The notes under the pieces: generated by a model | Seen by the model: only the letters and a program-made list of their open reading frames with translations | What the model was told of the DNA's origin: nothing | Database searches by the model: none | Shown here: piece by piece, positions 17,938 through 26,834 of the stretch | How the letters are laid out: each line of letters opens with the position of its first letter | Position numbering within the stretch: the stretch's first letter is position 1 | Position numbers and translations under genes: made by a program | Assembly: GCF_037031285.1 (NCBI RefSeq) | Contig: NZ_JAYEZO010000001.1 | Span: 1,178,001-1,242,000 of the forward strand | DNA: 64,000 nt | Direction: 5' to 3' | Origin: Halobellus sp. LT62 | Lineage (GTDB): Archaea > Halobacteriota > Halobacteria > Halobacteriales > Haloferacaceae

Positions 17938-18263
17938 ATTTTATACGTGTGGATTGTTGTCGTGGGGGCGAGTCTACCTTTCGATAGTATCGAAATATAC
18001 TCAGGCGTCATTCCTCATAAGCTCTCGATGATCCCCTGTATTGAGATGCACTCCAAAGCCTACCTCACGCTATCCGTGATGATCAGAGTGAACGCAAAAT
18101 CCACGGACTAGTCGCACAACTCAAGCCTTATCCAATTCTCTCGCCGTGGCTTCGACTCCGACCTAATAGCTGTTGAGCGCTGAGCTGTAGACAGTTATTG
18201 CATTGCTTATGGTGAATAACCGGGGAGAGGCCCTGTGAGACCTGTGAAGTTATTCAGGTGGTT
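17938..18263. other. Intergenic region, convergent
   Basis: About 325 bases between the ends of iclR and amidohydrolase 2. Several stop-rich frames run through it; a stretch around 18040-18160 could be old transposase debris, but I cannot assign it. No gene or RNA is seen. Confidence 0.35.
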
Positions 18264-19340
18264 TTAGAGATATTCTGGGAACAATCGAGTTTCGGGCGGT
18301 TCGATATCGAGTAATCGACACGCATTGCCGCCAAGAATGAGATTGAATTCATCTTGGGGGAGCTCTTCATCCCAGACGAATTTTTTGAGTTGCCGGATTG
18401 ATGTTCCCCAGTAGTCAGGCTGATGCGCAGGGAGCCCCCGACTCTGGATCTGATCCCAGTACATTGGCGGGTCCTTTGTTGGTTGGGAGTGCGCCACCAT
18501 TGACGCACCCCAGTCGGTCCCCCATAGGAGTTGACTGATATCGATGCTCGGATCATTGAACGGTTTCTGGATGAGATCTGCCCAGTACAGACCAATCTCG
18601 AGATAGACGTTGTCGTGGCGGGCTGCGACCTTGCACGCAGCGTCAACGGTGTCTTCGTGCCAAGTTCCTTGCATTCCCCCGTGATTCACGATGATATCCA
18701 CGTCATCATACTCTGCTGCAAGCTCTGAGACGAGCGAAGGATCCTCCCAATCAGGATAGACGTCCAGGGAGGACTTCCCATCTGAATACCCGGATACAGT
18801 GCCCGAATGCCAACTGATCGGCACATCGTGGGCATCAGCGACCTCGAAGGCCTGTCTGAGTTCGTCGCGTCGTTCGCTCCACTCTATCCGCTCGTTTCGA
18901 GTCGGATCAGTTGGGGCAGATTCTCCAATTCCGATAAATTCCTCTTCCTGAAGTACCTCGTCGAGTTCCTCGCAAGCCCGTTCGATTGTCCATTCTTCTT
19001 CACCACGGGCGGCGGCCTTGTCTGTCTGCACAGGCGAGGCCATAGCACTGAACCGCTCTGGGTATTCTTGGACCATTTGTTGGTGGATTTCGTTGGTCAT
19101 ACCAAACCCAGGGAGAAGCACACACCGGTCCACTCCATAAGAGTCCATATCATGGATGATGCGATTGGTGTTTGGATACACGATCACATCATCGTCCTCG
19201 GTGGCCTCGTCGGCGGGGGTCGCAGTCCGCATTACGTGAGAAATACTTTCGTAGCCGGCGTCGGTCGCCGATTGCTCGAGCCGAACAGCGTGTCGCTGTC
19301 CGTGTACGTGGGTGTCGACGACGAATCGGCCGGGTTTCAT
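18264..19340 (-). CDS. Amidohydrolase family protein, paralog 2
   Basis: A 358-residue homolog of the proteins at 15731 and 19566. It starts KPGRFVVDTHVHGQRHAV (metal motif HVH), has VPISWHSGTVSGYS, a VNHGGMQGTWHED motif and GTDWGASMVAHSQPTKDPP, and ends with LNLILGGNACRLLDIE. All metal-binding positions seem intact. It follows paralog 3 on the same strand with 225 bases between. The duplication suggests either different substrates or dosage. Confidence 0.85.
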   Translation of the reverse strand: MKPGRFVVDTHVHGQRHAVRLEQSATDAGYESISHVMRTATPADEATEDDDVIVYPNTNRIIHDMDSYGVDRCVLLPGFGMTNEIHQQMVQEYPERFSAMASPVQTDKAAARGEEEWTIERACEELDEVLQEEEFIGIGESAPTDPTRNERIEWSERRDELRQAFEVADAHDVPISWHSGTVSGYSDGKSSLDVYPDWEDPSLVSELAAEYDDVDIIVNHGGMQGTWHEDTVDAACKVAARHDNVYLEIGLYWADLIQKPFNDPSIDISQLLWGTDWGASMVAHSQPTKDPPMYWDQIQSRGLPAHQPDYWGTSIRQLKKFVWDEELPQDEFNLILGGNACRLLDIEPPETRLFPEYL

Positions 19341-19565
19341 ACAATCATCACCTCTGAATCAGTAGGCGAGTTGCACTGGTGTTTCTGTTCGTGATGTTGG
19401 TGGTCGTTGTGTACGTGCATTGGCGGTGTGTGTTTGTTGTTGGTGGGCTGTGCCGCGGTGGGTTCTGTCCCAGAAGGTGTGCGCCCACGCGGTCGACGGC
19501 TAGTTTGGGTGCGATTGCCAGAGTGCATCGATAGATTGCGTTGGGTGCTTGATGACTCGATGACG

Positions 19566-20663
19566 TTAGAGGTATTCCGGGAACATACGGGATTCTGGCG
19601 GCTCGAATCCGAAGAGATCACACGCATTCCCACCGAGAATCTGATTGAGTTCGTCCTGTGGCAATTCTTCATCCCAAGTGTACTTCTCGATCTGTCTGAG
19701 CGAGGTACCCCAATAATCTGGTTGATGCGCTGGAAGCCCACGTTCGCTGATTTGATCCCAGTATATTGGGGGATCTTTTGTTGGCTGTGAGTGCGCGACG
19801 ATCGATGCTCCCCAGTCGGTTCCCCACAGTAGTTGGCTGAGATCGATGCTGGGATCATCCATCGGCTTCTTGAGGAGATCAGCCCAGTACAGACCGATCT
19901 CGAAGTGTACATTGTCGTGGCGGGCCGCAACTTTGCAGACGGTATCGACTGTATCTTCCCGCCACCCTCCCTGCATTCCGCCGTGGTTGAGCATAATGGA
20001 AACATCGGGGTACTCGGCAGCGAGTTCTGAGACCAATGAGAGGTCCTTCCAATCTGGGTAGTACTGAGGGAAGCTCCCACCTTCTGTTGAACCACTCCCT
20101 GAGTAGCCCGTTGCCCGCCCAGCGTGCCAACTCACCGGGACGTCGTGCTTTGCTGCGACGTCGAACACTTTCCTGATCTGATCTCGCCGTCGGTCCCACG
20201 GGACGTGTTCAGTGACCGTTGGGTCACACGGCAGCCCTTCACCGATTCCGACGAAGGCGTCCTGTGAAAGGAGTTCATCGAGTTCCTCACATGCAGCGTC
20301 ATAGGAGTATTCTTCTTCACCCCGAATGGCGTTTTTCATCGTCTTGACAGGTGCTGCCATCGCCTTGAAGCGATCTGGGTGATCTTCGACCATCTCTCGG
20401 TTCAGTCTGTTCGACATCCCAAATCCAGGAAGTAACAGACATCGATCTACCCCGTACGCATCCATATCATACGTGAGACGGTCCGTGTTTTTGTATACAA
20501 TCGCTTCATCCGTTTCATCGGCCTCGTCAGCGGGGACAGCTGTTCGCATCTCACCAGCGAGGGATCCGTAATTTGCCTCCCCAGTATTTGCCTCGAAGTT
20601 TACCGCGTGTCGTTGACCGTGCACGTGTGTATCGATAACAAACCGCCCTGGTTTACCACGCAT
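19566..20663 (-). CDS. Amidohydrolase family protein, paralog 3
   Basis: A 365-residue homolog of paralogs 1 and 2, with THVHGQRHAVNF, VPVSWHAGRATGYSG, LNHGGMQGGWRED and GTDWGASIVAHSQPTKDPP. Residues about 195-205 contain a short GSGSTEGGS insertion absent from the others. The start ATG at 20663 has a TATA box at 20685-20694. It is probably the first gene of a minus-strand pair with paralog 2. Confidence 0.85.
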   Translation of the reverse strand: MRGKPGRFVIDTHVHGQRHAVNFEANTGEANYGSLAGEMRTAVPADEADETDEAIVYKNTDRLTYDMDAYGVDRCLLLPGFGMSNRLNREMVEDHPDRFKAMAAPVKTMKNAIRGEEEYSYDAACEELDELLSQDAFVGIGEGLPCDPTVTEHVPWDRRRDQIRKVFDVAAKHDVPVSWHAGRATGYSGSGSTEGGSFPQYYPDWKDLSLVSELAAEYPDVSIMLNHGGMQGGWREDTVDTVCKVAARHDNVHFEIGLYWADLLKKPMDDPSIDLSQLLWGTDWGASIVAHSQPTKDPPIYWDQISERGLPAHQPDYWGTSLRQIEKYTWDEELPQDELNQILGGNACDLFGFEPPESRMFPEYL

Positions 20664-20684
20664 AGCATCGTATTCAAAAACCTT

Positions 20685-20694
20685 CTATATAATA
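20685..20694 (-). promoter_or_regulatory. TATA box for amidohydrolase 3
   Basis: TATTATATAG on the minus strand, 22-31 bases before the ATG at 20663. Confidence 0.5.
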
Positions 20695-21017
20695 CTTATT
20701 CATTTACATACAAATGAATGTCACGTCCTCAATTACACTGTCGAGAGATATGGAAGAGAGGATCTTGGAGTGTGCTTCTCTACAAATAGCGAGAATGTTT
20801 TCTGATTAATTCTTCAGTGAGGGCCTCGCCCTTTACCGTAGTTGCCGAACCTGACTGACACTCTTTACGCTGGACTCCGTTGGTCAACAGGTGGTCCAGA
20901 CAGCTGAAGCGAAACAGGTCTGTCGTGCTGTATTATCGGTGCTGTTTCTGGAACTCGAATTCGGTATCAAATGTGGGTTCTACCAAGTCCACGTCGTTGC
21001 GGAGTTAGAACAGCAGA
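20695..21017. other. Intergenic region upstream of transposase remnant
   Basis: No intact gene. The part from about 20820 on may be the worn 5' half of the transposase remnant that is recognisable from 21018; I see no terminal repeats. Confidence 0.35.
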
Positions 21018-21478
21018 ATGTTGTATTACATTGAGCGTGCGTGCCCGAGTAGCGGAATGGAAGGCCATCTCAGCGCTGGCGCTGGGACGGTCGCCCACGA
21101 GTACACGATGCAACGAAAGCGCAAACCAACCGCGTCAGTAGATGACACGGTATTTACGGTTCCGCACCGCAGAACCGAAGACGAACACGTGTGGTTCGTA
21201 ACAAGCTTGCACGTAGATCCGTCGACAGCGAAATCGTAGGCGGCGGCGCTCCGCTGCCGCTGGGGATCGAAATATCATATCGACAGATCGGAGATCTCCT
21301 CCCGAGAACGTCGTCGCCGATGTTCTCGGTGTGGCTGATCTACTTTCTGTTCGCGGTTTCGCTGTACAAACTCTGGGGATTGGCTAACGTCCTAGCCCCA
21401 ACCGAAACAGTTCCAGAGACACCGCTGATCTCGACACGGATCTTCCGCAGGTTCGTTCTCTCAACAGACTACGGTTGA
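21018..21478 (+). pseudogene. DDE transposase C-terminal remnant
   Basis: Two frames give parts of a haloarchaeal IS4-like transposase: VAHEYTMQRKRK followed by DEHVWFVTSLHVDPSTAKS, then GIEISYRQIGDLLPRTSS (the Glu of the catalytic triad) and FRRFVLSTDYG at the C-terminus. They are separated by a frameshift near 21230. It is an old, inactive insertion remnant between two catabolic transcription units. Confidence 0.6.
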
Positions 21479-21688
21479 ATGCGTTCTCGGAGTCGGCAGG
21501 GATGACCGGTTAGTACGCACTTTGCGGAGAGGCATCGCTCTGGAACCCGTCCCAGCGGCGTTCCCTCGCTCTCTCAGAGAGTTCGGTCCAGCGTAATCCG
21601 CAACGATTTCAAGATTTGTGAGCTCAACAATTTAGTTAGCGCAGAGCAGAATTTGATTCGACAACTACTGTTTAGCGCGAGGGTGACA

Positions 21689-22834
21689 TCACGCGTCTTG
21701 ACGGTCTGCGACATTTATTCTCTGTTGGTCCTCGAATATCCGAACGTGTTCCTGCGGGACTCGTATTTGAATTGGATCCCCGACGTCGTGGTCCAATGGT
21801 TCGAGGCTACGGAAAGTAATCTGTTCGTCGTCGATTGCGATGTGATACTCTGTAAAATCACGCGTTGCTGCCTTCTGCTCAAGAATCCCATCAAGAGAAG
21901 CAGCGTACTCTCGATCGGCCGTCCTGCCGGTCGCTTTTGGATAGTCGCAGAATTTCGGGCGGAAAGAGATGATAATCTCAGTTCCAACGGTCGCCGCTGG
22001 TTGGATACGAGACCTCTTGACGGTGAATTCACCGATTGGCGTCTTAACGATTGAGTTGCTCTCGCCGACTTTTGTGACGCTTCCCCCGAAGGTGTTAGTG
22101 TGGCCCATAAAGTCCATAGCGAACAGACTATCCGGATCAGTGTGGAGCGATTCAGGACTATCCTCTTCGACTATTGCGCCTTCATTCATTAACGCAATCG
22201 TATCGGAAAGGAACATCGCTTCGTCTTGGGAGTGCGTAACGTATAGAGTCGTAATATCGAGTTCATCGCTGAGTCGCTTGATCTCTTCGCGCATTTCCCG
22301 TCGGAGCTTTGCATCGAGGTTCGAGAGTGGCTCATCGAATAATAGGATTTCTGGCTCGATCACAAGCGCACGTGAAATTGCGACCCGCTGTTGTTGGCCG
22401 CCACTCAATTCAGTCGCCATTGCATTTTGGTAGCGTTCGAGGCCAACCATCTTCAACATCTCAAGGACGCGCTCTTCACGCTCTTGTTTTGTTCCGATAC
22501 CGCGGACCTTCAACGGGAATCTGACGTTCTCTTTGACCGTCATATGCGGCCAGATCGCATAAGACTGGAATACCATCCCAATATCCCGGTTTTCTGGTTT
22601 CATGTGCACTCCCTCATCGGGGGCCGACACGAGCTCGTCATTAATGTACATTCGACCTCCGTCTGCCTTTTCGATTCCAGCAATACAACGGAGAGTTGTT
22701 GTCTTCCCACAACCGGAAGGACCGAGGAGTGATTTGAACTCGCCTTCTTCGATAGTTACCGAGAGTCCATCGACAGCAACTGTCTCCCGATAATTCTTGG
22801 TGAGTCCCTCTACACGTAATGTGCGTGATGACAT
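21689..22834 (-). CDS. ABC transporter ATP-binding protein (spermidine/iron class)
   Basis: A 381-residue ATPase of the PotA/FbpC/UgpC type. It has Walker A GPSGCGKTT (about residue 38), the signature LSGGQQQR, Walker B LLFDEPLSNLDA, and a C-terminal TOBE-like domain from about residue 290. It energises the importer whose binding protein and fused permease are encoded divergently at 23667-26599. A TATA-like TTTATAA lies at about 22859-22868 between the start and the IS insertion, so its own promoter probably survives. Confidence 0.9.
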   Translation of the reverse strand: MSSRTLRVEGLTKNYRETVAVDGLSVTIEEGEFKSLLGPSGCGKTTTLRCIAGIEKADGGRMYINDELVSAPDEGVHMKPENRDIGMVFQSYAIWPHMTVKENVRFPLKVRGIGTKQEREERVLEMLKMVGLERYQNAMATELSGGQQQRVAISRALVIEPEILLFDEPLSNLDAKLRREMREEIKRLSDELDITTLYVTHSQDEAMFLSDTIALMNEGAIVEEDSPESLHTDPDSLFAMDFMGHTNTFGGSVTKVGESNSIVKTPIGEFTVKRSRIQPAATVGTEIIISFRPKFCDYPKATGRTADREYAASLDGILEQKAATRDFTEYHIAIDDEQITFRSLEPLDHDVGDPIQIRVPQEHVRIFEDQQRINVADRQDA

Positions 22835-22875
22835 ACCTCACTCCAAAGCTGGAGGTCATTATAAATTTTTGTGTT

Positions 22876-22884
22876 GTGGATCAC
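22876..22884. repeat. Target duplication, left
   Basis: GTGGATCAC directly before the IS; the same nine bases follow it at 23582-23590. A recent insertion is implied because both copies are identical. Confidence 0.75.
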
Positions 22885-23581
22885 GGCACTGTTCAGATAA
22901 GATCGAAAAGTGAGGCGGACGTAGTTTCTTGGTGCCTATGCCAGAAACAAGCCGCCTCACAGAATGGAGCGACTTCCCGGAGTTAGAGTTTGTGGAGCGA
23001 GAGGCGACACCCGAGTCGGCGATGAAGCTCGGTATCCCACTGCATTTGGCGGGTCTCTCGCTGGCTGATACCGTCTCTGTCCTCCGTGGCTTGGGTGTCG
23101 GACACTGTCGCCCCACTGTTCACAACTGGATTCAAAAGGCTAGCCTACAGCCTGCAGAGGGCCACAACCCGGATTACGTCGCGGTAGATGAGACCGTAAT
23201 CCGAGTCAATGACCAGAACTACTGGCTGTTTGCGACGGTTGACCCCGACTCGAATCGCCTACTGCACGTGCGACTGTTCCCGACCAAGACTTCCGCGCTG
23301 ACGGAGATGTTCCTCTCGGAACTCCGCGAGAAACATCTTGTTGACGACGCTATCTTCCTAGTCGATGGTGCACCCTAGCTGCAGGCAGCCTGCCATCGCC
23401 ACTCGCTCCGATTCCAACACGTCACCCACGGGAATCGGAATGCCGTCGAACGCGTCTTCAAAGAACTGAAACGCCGAATTGAAGCCTTCGAAAACCACTT
23501 CAGACACGCTCAGCCCGAGACAGCAGAAACGTGGCTCCAAGCGTTCGCCGTCTGCTTCAATCAGCTAACCTGAACAATGCC
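22885..23581 (+). mobile_element. IS6-type insertion sequence, copy 2
   Basis: A 697-bp element with inverted ends GGCACTGTTCAG... and ...CTGAACAATGCC, flanked by a nine-base direct repeat. It carries one transposase gene with an internal amber. It lies in the divergent promoter region of an ABC transporter, 50 bases from one gene and 85 from the other. Confidence 0.85.
22938..23573 (+). pseudogene. IS6-type transposase with single in-frame amber
   Basis: The frame is continuous for 211 residues from the ATG at 22938 to TGA 23571-23573 except for TAG at 23376-23378 (after LVDGAP). The DDE residues are the Asp in VAVDETVI, the Asp in FLVDGAP and the Glu in VERVFKELKRR; the amber separates the second from the third, so a truncated product would be inactive. 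Relatives have Trp at this position (GAPWLQAA). The decayed copy at 7352 has the same amber. Confidence 0.75.
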
Positions 23582-23590
23582 GTGGATCAC
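23582..23590. repeat. Target duplication, right
   Basis: GTGGATCAC directly after the IS, identical to 22876-22884. Confidence 0.75.
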
Positions 23591-23666
23591 ATATATGTGG
23601 GTTCGATATTCTTAATGATCGAATGGGAAAACAATTATATGAAAGTATCTCACATAGTGGGTCGTA

Positions 23667-24800
23667 ATGTCGCAGCGAGAGCACTACAGCCGGAGATCGT
23701 ATCTCAAAGGAGCAACTGTCGCGAGCATAGCAGCCCTTGCAGGCTGCTCGGGGGGTGGTGGCGGAAATGAAGGTGATGGGGCAGAAACCAGTGGCGGTGA
23801 AGAAACGAGTGGCGGAGACGGAACAGTCACTGGCGGGACGACAAGTTCGAACTCAATGGCGGATACCGTCGTTTACTATGGTTCTGCTTCCAGACCTGGG
23901 TTTTTTGAGGCATTCGAGGAAGAAACTGGAATCACAGTCAACGCTGTCACTGCGCCCGGATATCAGTCAGTTTCTCGATTCCAAACAGAGGAGTCAAATG
24001 GAAACCACAGTGCAGACGTCCTGAACTCGGTCTCCCAGGTCTTCTTGCGTGATGACTTGGTCCCATACTTCGCCGAGATAGATATGTGGGAGGAATACAA
24101 GGACGTGTATTCCCAAAACCTCGTTGATAAAGTGGAAAGCACTGCCAATGAGAACGAACGGAGCAAGATGCTGCCAGTCACGACGAACAACTATATGGCA
24201 GCGTATTCGACATCTCGGACAGACAGTCCCCTCGAATCGTGGGAAGGAATCCTACAATCCCAGTTCGAGGATAATGTTGGAGCGCCCACATTCACGATGT
24301 CGTCGATGTACTGGATTATGCGGCGAGAGATGAGTGAAGAGGAAGCGGACCAGTACTTTACCGATCTTGCGGACCTCGGCACCCAATTTGCTGGACAATC
24401 AACGAGTGCATTTACAGAATCTGTCGTCGCTGGGCAATCGGATGTCGCATTCGGTGTCGCAGCCAGTACGGCGATTGCTCCATTCCTTGCAGACGGTGCT
24501 CCGATTGCACCCGTTACCCCGAGTTGGACTGGATCTACGGTTTCACCCATTGCCATCTCGAAGAACGCCCCGCACCCAAAAGCTGCTCGACGGCTTGTCG
24601 AGTTTATGATCTCGAAACAGGGTCAGGAAGCAAACGCCAATTATGATGCCGGGCGTGCCGCGATCCGATCCGACGTACCTCACGGAAACGAACAGATCAG
24701 AGAGGCTGTCTCAGATATGGACGTCTATCCGATGTTTGTTACACCTGAAACGAAGAACCGAGTCATTGAGAAAGCAAATTCCCTCCTGCCTCTCTCATAG
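23667..24800 (+). CDS. ABC transporter substrate-binding lipoprotein (iron/spermidine class)
   Basis: A 377-residue exported binding protein. The N-terminus has a twin-arginine signal (SRRSYLKG) and a lipobox ending AALAGC, so it is probably anchored to the membrane by the Cys near residue 27. A Gly/Ser/Glu-rich linker (to about residue 62) leads to a two-lobed type II periplasmic-binding fold (TVVYYGSASRPGFFEAFEEETGI). The fold is that of Fe3+-, polyamine- or organic-acid-binding proteins; the ligand is unknown. It is followed 53 bases later by the permease gene. Confidence 0.85.
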   Translation: MSQREHYSRRSYLKGATVASIAALAGCSGGGGGNEGDGAETSGGEETSGGDGTVTGGTTSSNSMADTVVYYGSASRPGFFEAFEEETGITVNAVTAPGYQSVSRFQTEESNGNHSADVLNSVSQVFLRDDLVPYFAEIDMWEEYKDVYSQNLVDKVESTANENERSKMLPVTTNNYMAAYSTSRTDSPLESWEGILQSQFEDNVGAPTFTMSSMYWIMRREMSEEEADQYFTDLADLGTQFAGQSTSAFTESVVAGQSDVAFGVAASTAIAPFLADGAPIAPVTPSWTGSTVSPIAISKNAPHPKAARRLVEFMISKQGQEANANYDAGRAAIRSDVPHGNEQIREAVSDMDVYPMFVTPETKNRVIEKANSLLPLS

Positions 24801-24853
24801 ATACTATTTGACGAGCTTCGCAATATCTTCCCCCTACGAACTAAGATCCAACA

Positions 24854-26599
24854 ATGAGTGATAGTAAGACAGCAAATCCCATCTCTCGAACTTGGCAGCG
24901 AATACAACACCGATACAGTGCAAACCGTAATTATTGGATTGGCGTTGGGATCGTCGTCGGATTAGTCCTCCTGAATGTGGTCCCCTTCGTAATCGTCGTC
25001 CTTTCCAGTTTCCGGGCCTCTGCAACAAACCTTTGGGCAGATTTCACCTTACAGAACTGGGTGCTGTTCGTCGAGAACAGCGGCCCGGTCATCGTGAATA
25101 CATTCGTCTTTGCAGGCGGATCAGCAGTTCTGACAACATTATTTGCAGGCGGGATCGCGTGGGTAATTGCCCGTACTGACGCCCCATTCCGCCGACTCTA
25201 CTACTTTACACTCTTCTTGGTGTTCTTCTATCCTCCAGTCGTTATCGAAACCGTGTGGATCCGCCTCCTAGGCGAAAATGGGCTCTACCCAGCATTGGTA
25301 GGAATCGATTCCTTCAATATCTATTCGATGGCTGGTATGGTCATCGTGCAGTCGATCCGAATGTTGCCAATCGGGATGATTCTCCTTATTCCACTCTTCA
25401 AGAGTATCGATAAGACCCTTGAAGATGCTGCTCGAACGTCTGGCGCTGGATTATTCCAGACGGTTCGGTACGTTACGGGGCCGCTTCTTGTCCCAGGAAT
25501 GGCAGTCGTATTCGTGTTTTCGTTTCTCATCTCGCTTGAATCGTTCCGCGTACCGCTCATTATTGGACTTCCTGCCGAGATTCCTGTGCTGGCCATTGAA
25601 GTCTACCAGAGTACAAATACGCCTCCTGTCGAGTACGGCTTTGCGATGGCACAAGCTGTCTTCCTCGTTGGTGTGTCACTCCCATTGTTGTACCTCTACA
25701 AACGATTGCTAGGTCGCACAAATCAGTACGTTACCGTCTCCGGTGAGGGATTTGTCGCCGATAATGTTGAAACCGGCCGCTGGAAATATGTCTATTCTAC
25801 GCTGGCAGGCATCTTCATTTTCTTCACTGTCATCGTTCCGGGACTGTTTATGGTGTATAATTCTCTGCTCCCGTACTATATGCCACCGCATATTATGCCA
25901 CTCGAGCAGATCGTATCATCATTCAGTCTTGAGGGATACAGAGCACTCTTCGAGAACTCCGAGTTGCTCGCCGCAGCGAAGAACAGCTTCCTTGTTGCGT
26001 TCATTTCTGCGTTCCTGCTCACTGGCACTGGGATTGTGATCGCGTGGGTCGTCAACAAGTCTGATATCAGATTCAAAAAGCTCATCGACTATTTAGCGTT
26101 CTTCCCGATCGGAATTCCAGCCGTCTCGCTTGCACTCGCTATGATGGTCCTCTACCTACGGTTCCTTGACTTCATCCCAATCTACGGAACTCTTGGTATC
26201 TTCCTTGTCGCATTCTACATCAAGTACATCCCTTCGAATGTCCGAACTATGGAAACAGCTGTGTTACAGGTAGATAAGTCACTTATTGAGGCCGGCTCAG
26301 TAGCCGGCGCGAGCGTCAGCCGATCAATCTACAGTCTGCTGGTGCCTGTGATCTTCAATCTCACGCGCATCTCTTGGATTCTCTCGTTTAGCTTCATCGC
26401 AATGGAAATGCCGATTGTGATGATGCTACGGAGTCCTGAAACGCCGATGGTGTCATCAATCCTGTATCGAATTTCAAACCAAGCCTCATCGGGAGCTGAG
26501 ACGTACGCCTTCGGGGTTTGTATTACGGTCTTGTTTGTAGCCGTCGTCTTGCTCCTTCATACGACAAAATACAAACGCTTCAACCTCTTCCGGTGGTAA
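24854..26599 (+). CDS. ABC transporter permease, fused two-domain (FbpB type)
   Basis: A 581-residue membrane protein with about 12 hydrophobic segments in two halves, each with a binding-protein-dependent transport motif: EDAARTSGAGLFQTVRYVTGPLL near residue 195 and EAGSVAGASVSRSIYSLLVPV near residue 480. Fused permeases of this kind serve ferric, thiamine and related importers. It works with the binding protein just upstream and the divergent ATPase. Confidence 0.9.
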   Translation: MSDSKTANPISRTWQRIQHRYSANRNYWIGVGIVVGLVLLNVVPFVIVVLSSFRASATNLWADFTLQNWVLFVENSGPVIVNTFVFAGGSAVLTTLFAGGIAWVIARTDAPFRRLYYFTLFLVFFYPPVVIETVWIRLLGENGLYPALVGIDSFNIYSMAGMVIVQSIRMLPIGMILLIPLFKSIDKTLEDAARTSGAGLFQTVRYVTGPLLVPGMAVVFVFSFLISLESFRVPLIIGLPAEIPVLAIEVYQSTNTPPVEYGFAMAQAVFLVGVSLPLLYLYKRLLGRTNQYVTVSGEGFVADNVETGRWKYVYSTLAGIFIFFTVIVPGLFMVYNSLLPYYMPPHIMPLEQIVSSFSLEGYRALFENSELLAAAKNSFLVAFISAFLLTGTGIVIAWVVNKSDIRFKKLIDYLAFFPIGIPAVSLALAMMVLYLRFLDFIPIYGTLGIFLVAFYIKYIPSNVRTMETAVLQVDKSLIEAGSVAGASVSRSIYSLLVPVIFNLTRISWILSFSFIAMEMPIVMMLRSPETPMVSSILYRISNQASSGAETYAFGVCITVLFVAVVLLLHTTKYKRFNLFRW

Positions 26600-26604
26600 G
26601 CTGT

Positions 26605-26667
26605 TAGCTGAGAGTAGGCGCTGTTTCCACCTCTCTGCTCGCTCCCTGAGGAAAGAGACTTGGCCTA
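26605..26667 (+). terminator. Hairpin after ABC permease
   Basis: Just after the permease stop, GAGTAGGC (left) can pair with GCCTACTT (right), giving a stem-loop of about 60 bases. Part of it (CTCGCTC..CTGAGGAA) resembles the hairpin of the tnpB element at 62.2 kb, so it may be a worn PATE rather than a terminator. Confidence 0.35.
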
Positions 26668-26834
26668 CTTTCAGCTAAAACTCCGTCCCCAGCGCGGGGA
26701 GGATGTCATCAGATTGCCGAACTGTCCAAAAGTTTATTATCAATACTAAGTAAGCTGAGGTAGATGTTCGCTCAACTGAATCATCAGTGTAGAGACTACA
26801 ATTCAACTGCAGACGGTCATATGAAGGCGTAACA

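Noticed and set aside
21043-21110. A stretch starting GCGTGCCCGAGTAGCGG looked like the 5' half of a tRNA.
   Set aside because: No pairing acceptor strand or T-arm follows, and the segment is part of the frame leading into the transposase remnant (VAHEYTM...).
23376-23378. Pyrrolysine as the reading of the transposase amber.
   Set aside because: The position is Trp in relatives, other ambers also replace Trp, and no pyl gene is visible in the window; mutation is the simpler explanation.
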